Origin: an uncultured Treponema sp.
GTDB taxonomy: Bacteria > Spirochaetota > Spirochaetia > Treponematales > Treponemataceae
Length of the DNA: 64,000 bases
Direction: 5' to 3'
Assembly (NCBI GenBank): GCA_900317625.1
Contig: ONHK01000005.1
Span: forward strand, 81,461-145,460
This document shows positions 34,720-41,999 of this stretch, in pieces (the first letter of the stretch is position 1; each line of letters begins with the position of its first letter). The translations under genes and the position numbers were made by a program. Under the pieces are notes generated by a model. It was not told the DNA's origin. It saw nothing but the letters and a program-made list of their open reading frames with translations, and searched no databases.

Positions 34720-35454
34720 ATGATAAACACATACAAAGAAAGCAGCCTTCACCGCACACTAAAAGAACTTTACGCACTCGAAAAAGATTCTAAGACAGAA
34801 GTTGAAGCCGACGGTCACATTTATGATATACTTACAAAAGATGGAAATGTGATTGAAATCCAGACGCAAAACCTTGGAAAACTTCTGAGAAAAATTCAGG
34901 ATGCGCTTTCCAAAAACAGAAGCTGTAAAATAGTTCATCCGCTTGCTGTTTCAAAAACAATAGAAACTTATTCAGAAGACGGAATTATATTAAAAAAAAG
35001 CCGAAGTCCCAAAAAACAGAACGAATACACAATGCTAAAAGAACTCACCGGACTTTACCCTATTCTTCTTGAAAAAAACTTTACACTTGAAATTCTTTTT
35101 GTTAAAACAACAGAAATCCGCACAAAAACAAAAATTCCTGAACAGTCAGAAAACAAAAGACGCAGATTTAAGAAAGACTGGCAAAAAACAGACAAAAAAC
35201 TGAATGAAATAATGGAAACAAAAACTTTTTCAAGCGCAAAAAATTATCTGGAACTGCTCCCGGAAAATCTTCCTGAAGAATTCTGCGCAAAAGATATTGC
35301 AGTAGCTTTCAAGAACGACAAAACAAAACCCAAAAATGCATCAAATTTTTCAAACCTTATTGCATGGCTTTTTGTAAGAATGAATATTTTTGAACAGACA
35401 TCTTCAAAAGGAAGGACAAAATTCTATAAAATTTTAGAAAAATTCAAATATTAA
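34720..35454 (+). CDS. Unrecognised protein, PD-(D/E)XK-nuclease-like N-terminus
   Basis: 244 residues, basic, no signal or membrane segment. I do not recognise the family. The N-terminal 85 residues have a layout like PD-(D/E)XK nucleases: a helix with Glu (LHRTLKELYAL), a strand with Asp (HIYDIL, D36), a turn, then VIEIQTQ with E46 and Q48 where E-x-K is usual, and a helix beginning LGKLLRKIQDAL. The middle is lysine-rich (about 130-165). The last 60 residues (KDIAVAFKND...IAWLFVRMNIFEQTSSKGRTKFY) look like a winged-helix domain. It is transcribed away from mraZ. A DNA- or RNA-cutting function is only a suggestion. Confidence 0.7.
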   Translation: MINTYKESSLHRTLKELYALEKDSKTEVEADGHIYDILTKDGNVIEIQTQNLGKLLRKIQDALSKNRSCKIVHPLAVSKTIETYSEDGIILKKSRSPKKQNEYTMLKELTGLYPILLEKNFTLEILFVKTTEIRTKTKIPEQSENKRRRFKKDWQKTDKKLNEIMETKTFSSAKNYLELLPENLPEEFCAKDIAVAFKNDKTKPKNASNFSNLIAWLFVRMNIFEQTSSKGRTKFYKILEKFKY

Positions 35455-35466
35455 AAAGACATAAAA

Positions 35467-35494
35467 AAAGCTGCCTGAAAATTCAAGCAGCTTT
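35467..35494 (-). terminator. Rho-independent terminator after the flaA pair
   Basis: On the minus strand AAAGCTGC, a 12-nt loop and GCAGCTTT are followed directly by more T (TTTTTTTAT in total after GCAGC). It ends the flaA transcript, and may also slow transcription from the convergent nuclease-like gene. Confidence 0.8.
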
Positions 35495-35512
35495 CGCAGT
35501 AATTATTCTAAA

Positions 35513-36226
35513 TTACCAAGCATCAGACATATCATCAACATCCTGATTTTCCAAATCATAAAGATCTGTTACACAACGAAGGTCATCAAGATACATATAA
35601 TATGTACCGCGAGCAAGCATTGGATTACAGTCTACGCGGAAACCAATAATGCGAAGTCCCGGTTTATTTCCGTAATATGCACTGTGCTGAACAATTCCAT
35701 GTTCACTGTCTGGACTAGGAGGAACTACACAAGTAAGTTTTTTCCAGCCAGAAAAACCAAGATTTCCCATATAAAGCTCATAGCTTCGGCCAAAGTAATC
35801 TTCAACCAAAAGATACATATCATGTCCCTGATTACGTCCACAAACCCAAACAGAAACAGTCTTTACAATACCTTCTGTTGCAATCGGACGCTGAGCTGTG
35901 ATATAGAAAGAGTTTACGCCACGGCGGAAAAATTCAACCTTTACACCAAGAACCTGAGTATCTTCAGCATCTTCATCACCTTTCAAAGGCTCTTTCATTG
36001 CCGGTGAACCTTCAAAATTTCGTGCAGAAATCACACCATAATCAGGCGACATATGAACAAACCAAGAACCATCGCGTTCAAATCTGTCCAAAGACTGCTC
36101 GCGCAAAGCCTGCATTGCAGAATCATTTCCAACAGTTTCCGGATTAGGATCTTCAACAAGACTATTCTGGGCAAAAACCGCACAAGCAACGGCAGCAATT
36201 AAAACTGACAAAAGAAACTTTTTCAT
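35513..36226 (-). CDS. FlaA-family flagellar filament sheath protein (second of pair)
   Basis: 237 residues. A signal peptide is clear (MKKFLLSVLIAAVACAVFAQ). The body follows the spirochaetal FlaA pattern: LGVKVEFFRRGVNSFYITAQ, VSVWVCGRNQGHDMYLLVED, FSGWKKLTCVVPP, IIGFRVDCNP and YMYLDDLRCVTD, which forms a carbohydrate-binding-like beta sandwich. FlaA proteins coat the periplasmic FlaB core filament and influence its shape. It follows the other flaA gene by 2 nt. Order and divergence fit the FlaA-2-type pair of treponemes, not the single major flaA. Confidence 0.9.
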   Translation of the reverse strand: MKKFLLSVLIAAVACAVFAQNSLVEDPNPETVGNDSAMQALREQSLDRFERDGSWFVHMSPDYGVISARNFEGSPAMKEPLKGDEDAEDTQVLGVKVEFFRRGVNSFYITAQRPIATEGIVKTVSVWVCGRNQGHDMYLLVEDYFGRSYELYMGNLGFSGWKKLTCVVPPSPDSEHGIVQHSAYYGNKPGLRIIGFRVDCNPMLARGTYYMYLDDLRCVTDLYDLENQDVDDMSDAW

Positions 36227-36228
36227 TA

Positions 36229-36984
36229 TTATTTAGCCTCCGAAGAAGATGTTGATGAAGAAGAACCAGCATTAGCAGCGTTTGAACCAGTTTCCGCACC
36301 GCTAAAATCCTGATCTTTCAATTCATAACCATCATAGATGTATGACAAAGAATTAGACATATACTTAAGGTTGTCAAAATAAATTGTAAAATCATCAACA
36401 TATTCAGCAGCATCTGATCTAACCCTGAAGCCAACAAAAGAAAGGTTTCTTGGACCAGAACGAAGTCTTGAATGCTGATTTATCCAGCCAGGAATTTTTA
36501 CAATAACGTTTTTCCAGCCATTGAAGCGAGTATTGCATACAGGCAAAACATGAACACGTCCGTCTGCATCACGAATCATAACTTCAAGATAATAGAGATA
36601 ATTTGCTCCCCAAACCCAGAAATCAAGATGATCAACATCGCCAATAAACGGCGGCTCAAAAGTCTTTCCGTCTTTCATTGGAATAATTTCAAGCCAGTTA
36701 TCACCCTTTCTATTGAAAGCAGCGTTGATTCCAAGAACTTTCGGTTCAACATCAGCTGGCTGGAACTGCTTCAAAGAATTAGGAATTCCATTAAAATAAC
36801 CAAACTTTGGATACCCTTCAGCAACAAATCGGCTGGCATTTACTGTCCAAGTCCATTCTTTTTCCGTGTCAAAGTTATCAATAGTGAATGTTTCAACACT
36901 TTTTGAGTTTGGCTGACTGAATGCCGGAATGCAAAGCGCAAAAAGCAGTGCAAGATTTACAAAGACCATCAAGCCCTTTTTCAT
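36229..36984 (-). CDS. FlaA-family flagellar filament sheath protein (first of pair)
   Basis: 251 residues. Signal peptide MKKGLMVFVNLALLFALCIP, cleaved near AFSQ. FlaA pattern in the body: VLGINAAFNRKGDNWLEIIP, LDFWVWGANYLYYLEVMIRD, FNGWKNVIVKIPGW and LSFVGFRVRSDA then IYFDNLKYMS. The C-terminal 20 residues are low-complexity Ser/Ala (GSNAANAGSSSSTSSSEAK). AAGGAG lies 6 nt before the ATG at 36984; the longer frame has no box. A sigma28-like promoter is upstream. Confidence 0.9.
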   Translation of the reverse strand: MKKGLMVFVNLALLFALCIPAFSQPNSKSVETFTIDNFDTEKEWTWTVNASRFVAEGYPKFGYFNGIPNSLKQFQPADVEPKVLGINAAFNRKGDNWLEIIPMKDGKTFEPPFIGDVDHLDFWVWGANYLYYLEVMIRDADGRVHVLPVCNTRFNGWKNVIVKIPGWINQHSRLRSGPRNLSFVGFRVRSDAAEYVDDFTIYFDNLKYMSNSLSYIYDGYELKDQDFSGAETGSNAANAGSSSSTSSSEAK

Positions 36985-37037
36985 GTAAAACTCCTTATAC
37001 CATATTACATTCCGAAAATGGAATGTCTCATTCAAGA

Positions 37038-37065
37038 TTATCGGAATAAATATATTTAATGTTTA
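37038..37065 (-). promoter_or_regulatory. Sigma28 (FliA)-type promoter of the flaA pair
   Basis: Minus strand TAAA (37065-37062), 16 nt, then TCCGATAA (37045-37038). The bacterial flagellar sigma consensus is TAAA-N15-GCCGATAA. The predicted leader to the flaA start at 36984 is about 45 nt. Confidence 0.6.
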
Positions 37066-37241
37066 CAATTTTTACTTGTTCAAAAATTAAGAAATTCAAT
37101 TCTTGATAAGCCATTACAATTATATTTACAGTATTATTATTTGTCAAATTGTTTACCAATAAAAAAACGCTTCTTACGGATTTTCAATCATCAGAAATTG
37201 TGATAGGATAATTGGTGTCTGGAAATATAATTTTTCAGAAA

Positions 37242-37270
37242 AATCGTGTAAGGTCATGAGTTGCACGATT
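37242..37270 (+). promoter_or_regulatory. Inverted repeat in the fba leader
   Basis: AATCGTG (37242-37248) and CACGATT (37264-37270), separated by 15 nt, between the TATAAT at 37226 and the ribosome site. It could be an operator just after the start of transcription or an RNA hairpin. Confidence 0.45.
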
Positions 37271-37296
37271 ATTGAAATATTTTTGGAGGTCATAAA

Positions 37297-38163
37297 ATGG
37301 CATTGGTTTCAGCAGTAGAAATGGTAAAAAAGGCTCACGCTGGTCACTACGCAATTCCTGCGTTCAACACAAATAACCTTGAATGGACAAAGTCTATTCT
37401 TGCTGGTATCCAGGAAGCAAAATCACCTGCAATCATTCAGGTTTCTGAAGGTGCGGCAAAATACATGGGCGGATACAAGACAGTTGTAAATCTTGTAAAA
37501 GATCTTTATGAATCAATGGGAATCACAGTTCCTGTAGCTCTTCACCTTGACCATGGAACTTACGAAGGTGCAAAGAAAGTTATTGAAGCTGGCTTTACAT
37601 CTGTAATGTTCGACGGCTCACACTTTGATTTTGATGAAAACGTTGCTAAATCAAAGGAAATCATTGAACTTGCACACGCAAAAGGAATGTCTGTTGAATG
37701 TGAAGTTGGTGGAATCGGCGGTGTTGAAGACGGCGTTGCTTCTAACGGTGAACTTGCAGATCCAGAAGAATGTAAAAAAATCGCTGCTCTTGGAGTAGAT
37801 TTCCTTGCTGCCGGAATCGGTAACATCCACGGTGTTTATCCAGCTAACTGGGCAGGATTGAATTTTGACCGCCTTGGCGAAATCAACAATGCCGTAGAAG
37901 GCAAACCACTTGTTCTTCATGGTGGTTCAGGAATTCCTTTTGATCAGGTTCACAAGGCTGTAACTCTTGGAGTTTCTAAAGTAAACATCAACACAGAACT
38001 TCAGCTTGAATTTGCAGCTGCTACACGCAAATACATTGAAGCTGGAAAAGACAAGGAAGGAAAAGGATACGATCCACGAAAACTTCTTAAACCAGGTTTC
38101 GATGCAATCACAGCGAAAGTAATTGACCTTTGCAAGGCATTTGGCTCAGCAGGTCAGGCTTAA
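37297..38163 (+). CDS. fba: Fructose-bisphosphate aldolase, class II
   Basis: 288 residues, the short zinc-dependent type. Metal and substrate residues are visible: LHLDHGTYE (about 82-90), VMFDGSHFDFDENV, SVECEVGGIGG, IGNIHGVYP, LHGGSGIP and SKVNINTELQ. It splits fructose 1,6-bisphosphate to dihydroxyacetone phosphate and glyceraldehyde 3-phosphate in glycolysis. GGAGGT lies 6 nt before the ATG. Its codons look more GCT/GGT/CTT-biased than its neighbours', as expected for a highly expressed gene. A strong terminator follows. Confidence 0.97.
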   Translation: MALVSAVEMVKKAHAGHYAIPAFNTNNLEWTKSILAGIQEAKSPAIIQVSEGAAKYMGGYKTVVNLVKDLYESMGITVPVALHLDHGTYEGAKKVIEAGFTSVMFDGSHFDFDENVAKSKEIIELAHAKGMSVECEVGGIGGVEDGVASNGELADPEECKKIAALGVDFLAAGIGNIHGVYPANWAGLNFDRLGEINNAVEGKPLVLHGGSGIPFDQVHKAVTLGVSKVNINTELQLEFAAATRKYIEAGKDKEGKGYDPRKLLKPGFDAITAKVIDLCKAFGSAGQA

Positions 38164-38187
38164 TAGCTTGAAAAACTGATAATTTTC

Positions 38188-38234
38188 AAAAATCCCGCTG
38201 ATTCAAAAGATTTTTTGTTTCGGCGGGATTTTTT
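38188..38234. terminator. Bidirectional terminator between fba and nudC
   Basis: AAAAATCCCGC (38188-38198) and GCGGGATTTTTT (38223-38234) form an 11-bp stem with A/T tracts on both sides. It serves fba on the plus strand and nudC on the minus strand. A near-identical copy, loop included, is at 41115-41174. Confidence 0.9.
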
Positions 38235-38239
38235 ATTTT

Positions 38240-39121
38240 TTAGAAGAGATTATGAATCAACTTGTAGGCGATTGAGCCGGGTGGCGGGCTGTCGGGGCAG
38301 TTTTCGGGGTCGAACCAGGCGGCGTCGGAGATTTCGTCTTTCTGGAGTTTTAGCTCGCCGCTTTCGTATTCTGCGGAAAAGCCTAGCATTAACTGGTCTG
38401 GGAATGGCCAGCTTTGGCTTCCTTTGTAAACGAGATTTTTTATCGATAGGCCTGTTTCTTCAAAAACTTCGCGGCGGCACGCCTGCTCGGCAGACTCCCC
38501 TGCTTCTATGAATCCTGCGATACAGGCGTGCATTGAAGTGTTCCTGTATGTGTGCCGCGCCAGCAGGACTTTTCCCTGTCTGTTATGAACCGCAATTATT
38601 ATACATGGTTCTATCCGCGGAAAATATATTTTTTTGCAGCGCGGACATTCCAACGCAGAAAGTTCCTTGTGGTTCTGCAATTTTTGACCGCAGCTGGAGC
38701 AGTATTTTGTGTTTTTTCTCCAGTCAAGGATATGTTTTGCGCGGAACAATGGCGCGCTCAAAAGTTCTTCGTTGGCGGCAAAATACTGACGCAGAGTCTG
38801 GAATGAATATTCCGCGGTAATCAGTTCTTTTGAAGGAATAGAAATCGCGCAGAATTCAAGCGGGGGCGTTGCGGGGGCGGCAGCCCCTGCACGGTGGATA
38901 GACGAAAACGAAACGGATGTTGAGTTTGAGGCGTAAGGCGGTTGTCCGCCTTCCTTGTTTTTTTCAGTTTCTTCTATAAAATCCGCATTTGGATAGCGGC
39001 GCTTAAAATCCAGCAAATCGTTAAAATTAAGCTCCGAGCCGTCCGAGTGAAGAATACATTCTTTTTCGATTATCGCGAAGCAACGCGCTGAGGTTTTTGT
39101 GGGATTTTCGGCAAATGGCAT
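38240..39121 (-). CDS. nudC: NudC-type NAD(H) pyrophosphatase with in-frame repeat insertion
   Basis: 293 residues. The zinc ribbon is Cys141, 144, 159 and 162 (CSSCGQKL..CPRC). The Nudix box GFIEAGESAEQACRREVFEE runs from 203, and the NADH-pyrophosphatase motif is SQSWPFPDQ (235-243). It cleaves NAD(H) to NMN(H) and AMP; NudC also removes NAD caps from RNA. Residues about 57-89 (GGQPPYASNSTSVSF...PATPPLEF) are coded by an inverted copy of the palindromic repeat, between the N-terminal domain and the zinc ribbon. The ATG at 39121 shares a base with the upstream stop (TAATG). Confidence 0.92.
   Translation of the reverse strand: MPFAENPTKTSARCFAIIEKECILHSDGSELNFNDLLDFKRRYPNADFIEETEKNKEGGQPPYASNSTSVSFSSIHRAGAAAPATPPLEFCAISIPSKELITAEYSFQTLRQYFAANEELLSAPLFRAKHILDWRKNTKYCSSCGQKLQNHKELSALECPRCKKIYFPRIEPCIIIAVHNRQGKVLLARHTYRNTSMHACIAGFIEAGESAEQACRREVFEETGLSIKNLVYKGSQSWPFPDQLMLGFSAEYESGELKLQKDEISDAAWFDPENCPDSPPPGSIAYKLIHNLF
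38861..38951. repeat. Palindromic repeat family, copy B, inside nudC
   Basis: Reverse-complemented, it shows the same blocks as copy A: a hairpin (GGCGG..CCGCC), TACGCCTCAAAC, GTTTTCGTCTATCCAC, an AGGGG..CCCC hairpin and a CCCCCGCT end. Its length is compatible with the frame and it has no stop codon in the nudC frame. Confidence 0.75.
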
Positions 39122-39681
39122 TATCTCTCCAATTTTGAGAACGGAATGAACGGCGGCTGATTTTTTTTGTGGTCGCCGAGCATTTTTTCCATCCAGACCA
39201 TATTGTACCAATGGTCGAATTTATATCCGCAGTTGTGGAATTTTCCGACCAAGTGGTAACCTTTTTTTTCATGAAAATATATGCTTGCGTTTGTAAGATG
39301 CTCGTCCGGCTCGTCTGTCTGGGCGATACAGGCGTTTGCGTTTAGAATATTTTGCTTTGCAAGGGTTGATTCAAGCTGGTTCAGAAGCGCAGAACCGATT
39401 CCTGAGCGGCGAAGATTTTTTTTGATGTAGATGGAAGTTTCCACTGCCCAGTCGTAAGCTTCCCGTTCTTTAAAGGCGCTTGCGTAAGCATAACCGGCGA
39501 TTTTTCCGTCCAGTTCCGCAATATAATATGGATAATTTTTTAAAGTCTCGCGGATTCTGCCACGGAATTCATCTGCGGTTGGAACTTCATATTCAAATGT
39601 GATTGCTGTTTCTTCTACGTATGGCGCGTAAATTTCAAGCAGAGAGTCAGCATCCCCTTCTGTTGCAAGTCTGATATTCAT
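39121..39681 (-). CDS. GNAT-family N-acetyltransferase (phosphinothricin acetyltransferase-like)
   Basis: 186 residues. The start IRLATEGDADSLLEIYAPYV and TAITFEYEVPTADEF match the PAT/YncA branch. The acetyl-CoA loop is LRRSGIGSALLNQL, and the end HNCGYKFDHWYNMVWMEKML is the usual PAT C-terminus. PAT-like enzymes acetylate small amines such as methionine derivatives or phosphinothricin. A promoter lies 9 nt upstream of the start and no ribosome site is present. It is coupled to nudC. Confidence 0.88.
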   Translation of the reverse strand: MNIRLATEGDADSLLEIYAPYVEETAITFEYEVPTADEFRGRIRETLKNYPYYIAELDGKIAGYAYASAFKEREAYDWAVETSIYIKKNLRRSGIGSALLNQLESTLAKQNILNANACIAQTDEPDEHLTNASIYFHEKKGYHLVGKFHNCGYKFDHWYNMVWMEKMLGDHKKNQPPFIPFSKLER

Positions 39682-39690
39682 ATTGTTTAA

Positions 39691-39740
39691 ATAATACCAA
39701 AAAATTTGCGACTGACACAACATTATTTTCTTGTTAAAAT
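39691..39740. promoter_or_regulatory. Overlapping divergent promoters for GNAT and MATE genes
   Basis: Plus strand: CTGACA (39712-39717), 17 nt, TAAAAT (39735-39740), 6 nt, ATG of the MATE gene. Minus strand: TTGTGT (39720-39715), 18 nt, TATTAT (39696-39691), 9 nt, ATG of the GNAT gene. The two -35 boxes overlap, and neither gene has a Shine-Dalgarno. Confidence 0.55.
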
Positions 39741-39746
39741 AAATTT

Positions 39747-41102
39747 ATGAATGTTTACAAATTTTTTCATCCGGATTTAACAAGGGACAATATTTTAAAA
39801 TCTTTGCTGGCTTTTACGTTGCCGCTTATGGTTTCTCTTGTTTTTCAGCAGTTTTACAATGCAGTTGATACAATAATCGTCGGGCATTATCTTGGGGAAA
39901 ATTCTCTTGCCGCGATTGGAGCTTGTGCTTCAATATATGAGCTGCTTGTGGGATTTGGAACTGGTTTTGGAAACGGACTCGGAATTGTTGCGGCGCGGGC
40001 TTATGGCGCAAATAATGCTGATAAGCTGAGAAAAGTTGTCGCTTCATCTTTTGTTATAACTGTTTTTGTAACAATATTTATAATGATTTTTGGCCAGCTG
40101 ACTTTAAAACCAATGCTTTCTTTTTTGGGAACTCCGGCAGAAATTATTGAGGAAGCGTATTCTTACATCTGGTTTATCGCGATTTTTTCTGGTGTTCTGT
40201 TTGCGTACAATCTTTTAAGCGGACTTTTGCGTGCAATCGGAGACAGTTTTATGCCTCTGGTTTTTCTGATAATTTCTTCGCTGCTGAACATTTTTCTAGA
40301 TATTCTGATGATTGTAAAATTCAATCTTGGTGTAAAAGGAACTGCGATTGCAACTGTTGTTGCTCAAGGAATAAGCGCAGTTTTTTGTTTTTTTTATATT
40401 CTGGGCAAAGTGAAAATTCTTATTCCGGCAAAAAAGCATTTCAAGGTGGAATCAAAACTTTACCGCGACCTGATTGGACAAGGGCTTTCAATGGCTTTGA
40501 TGAGCGCAATTGTTAGTTCCAGTTCGGTTGTTCTGCAAGCTCCGATAAACAGTTTTGGAACAATGATTATTGCAGGTCATATTTCTGCCCGGAAAATTTT
40601 TGGAATCACAAATATTCCACTGACTGCAATAGGAATTGCCAGCGCGACTTTTGTTTCACAGAATCTTGGCGCGCAAAAAATTGAAAGAATAAAAAACGGC
40701 GTCAGAACGGCGAACCTTATGTGTATAATCTGGGGAATTTTGTGCACGATTGCAATTCCGTTGAGCGCAAAAATTCTTATAAGCGCGATAAGTGGCTCTT
40801 CAAACCAGGAAGTAATTTCTTACGGTTCAAAATATATAATCTTTATGCAGCCATTTTATGCGGTTCTAGGAATCCTTGTGGTAACGCGAAATAGCCTGCA
40901 AGGTCTAGGAAGCAAAATTGTTCCGCTTTTTTCCAGCGTGATTGAATTTTTAGGAAAAGTGCTTTTTACAGTCCTGATTATTCCGAAAACAGGAATTTGG
41001 GGAATAATCATGTGCGAGCCGCTAATCTGGTGCGCGATGACGGTTCAGCTTGTGTGGGCATATAAAATCCGGATTGGAAAAATTCAGGTTTATGTGTCTT
41101 GA
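39747..41102 (+). CDS. MATE-family multidrug/metabolite exporter
   Basis: 451 residues with about 12 membrane helices. The MATE pattern is seen early (LAFTLPLMVSLVFQQFYNAV then DTIIVGHYLG), and again in the second half (IGIASATFVSQNLGAQ). Members expel cationic drugs or metabolites using sodium or proton gradients. It has no obvious ribosome site. A terminator almost identical to that of fba follows. Confidence 0.93.
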   Translation: MNVYKFFHPDLTRDNILKSLLAFTLPLMVSLVFQQFYNAVDTIIVGHYLGENSLAAIGACASIYELLVGFGTGFGNGLGIVAARAYGANNADKLRKVVASSFVITVFVTIFIMIFGQLTLKPMLSFLGTPAEIIEEAYSYIWFIAIFSGVLFAYNLLSGLLRAIGDSFMPLVFLIISSLLNIFLDILMIVKFNLGVKGTAIATVVAQGISAVFCFFYILGKVKILIPAKKHFKVESKLYRDLIGQGLSMALMSAIVSSSSVVLQAPINSFGTMIIAGHISARKIFGITNIPLTAIGIASATFVSQNLGAQKIERIKNGVRTANLMCIIWGILCTIAIPLSAKILISAISGSSNQEVISYGSKYIIFMQPFYAVLGILVVTRNSLQGLGSKIVPLFSSVIEFLGKVLFTVLIIPKTGIWGIIMCEPLIWCAMTVQLVWAYKIRIGKIQVYVS

Positions 41103-41114
41103 TAGAAGATTTGC

Positions 41115-41174
41115 AAAAATCCCGCTGATTCAAATGCTGATTCAGAAGATTTTTTGTTTCGGCGGGATTTTTTT
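41115..41174. terminator. Bidirectional terminator between MATE and ABC permease genes
   Basis: AAAAATCCCGC (41115-41125) and GCGGGATTTTTTT (41162-41174). Stem and loop match the terminator at 38188-38234, except that a GCTGATTCA unit in the loop is duplicated. Confidence 0.9.
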
Positions 41175-41194
41175 AAGTTTTCAAAAACGATTTT

Positions 41195-41998
41195 TCAGCT
41201 TCCTGTTGATTCATATTTTCTTACGTTGCGCTTCCATACCAAAAGTGAAATTGCAAAAAGAACAGCTGTAACCACAATAATCCTGACGCAAAGGGAGAAA
41301 CATCCGTAAGCTCCAAAAAACAGCGTTTCAACAGGCATTGAAATAATAAGTCCGTACGGAAGAACAAAACTTAAAATAAAACGCATTACTTTTGGATAAA
41401 TTGAAATCGGATAACGCGTATATTCCCTGAAATTATACAGAATCTGAAGGACATAGCCCGAACGCTTAAAAACAAACGCAAAACTTGAGGCAAAAATCTT
41501 GATTGAAGTAATTGCAAAAGCGCCATCAAAAATTGCAACAATCAAAAGAATCACAAGCGGCAACGACCAAAGAATCTGAATTTTACTTCCGCAAAAGGCA
41601 AGCATAAAAATTCCCAGAAAAAGCTCCCCGAACGCATCCGGCTGGAACGTTTCCGCAATAACCTGAAAAAGAACGCTCAATGGGCGCAAGAAATACCGGT
41701 CAACATCTCCGCGGGCAACCCTAAAATACGCAATCCGCCAAAGTTCATCAGTAAAAAGATGGTCAAAAGCAATCGGCATCATCGTAAAACCGAACAAAAA
41801 TCCCATCTGGTAAAAATTCCAGCCGTTCAAAGTCGGTACAGAACGCACGATAAAATAAATAGAAAAAAGATACGCAAGGTTTTCAATCAAAAATCCAAGG
41901 ATTCCAATAAAAAAATCCATGCGGAATTCCATCTTTGCAATAAACGAGCGTTTCAAAAAAATCCAGTAAAGCTTAAAATAATTCCGTTGAAAAATCAT
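41195..41998 (-). CDS. ABC-2-type permease subunit (DUF990-like), distal
   Basis: 267 residues with about six membrane helices. Segments such as EFRMDFFIGILGFLIENLAY and the GDVDRYFLRPLSVLFQVIAE loop are typical of the ABC-2 permeases that come as unequal pairs with one ATPase. It ends the three-gene ABC unit. The substrate is unknown; one characterised relative of this three-subunit type exports viologens in cyanobacteria, which does not fix the substrate here. Confidence 0.83.
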   Translation of the reverse strand: MIFQRNYFKLYWIFLKRSFIAKMEFRMDFFIGILGFLIENLAYLFSIYFIVRSVPTLNGWNFYQMGFLFGFTMMPIAFDHLFTDELWRIAYFRVARGDVDRYFLRPLSVLFQVIAETFQPDAFGELFLGIFMLAFCGSKIQILWSLPLVILLIVAIFDGAFAITSIKIFASSFAFVFKRSGYVLQILYNFREYTRYPISIYPKVMRFILSFVLPYGLIISMPVETLFFGAYGCFSLCVRIIVVTAVLFAISLLVWKRNVRKYESTGS

Positions 41999-41999
41999 A

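Larger units (their letters stand above)
36985..37296. other. Divergent 312-bp gap between flaA and fba
   Basis: No gene is seen. The left part holds the flaA leader and a sigma28-like promoter. The right part holds a TATAAT (37226-37231) without a convincing -35 hexamer, an inverted repeat, and the fba ribosome site (GGAGGT). Confidence 0.7.

Noticed and set aside
36985..37296. Small gene between flaA and fba
   Set aside because: No frame of useful length with a ribosome site; the segment is better explained by two leaders and promoters.
38215..38820. Plus-strand open frames across the nudC 3' half
   Set aside because: Arg/Phe/Cys-rich translations without motifs; they are the reverse of the NudC Nudix and zinc regions.
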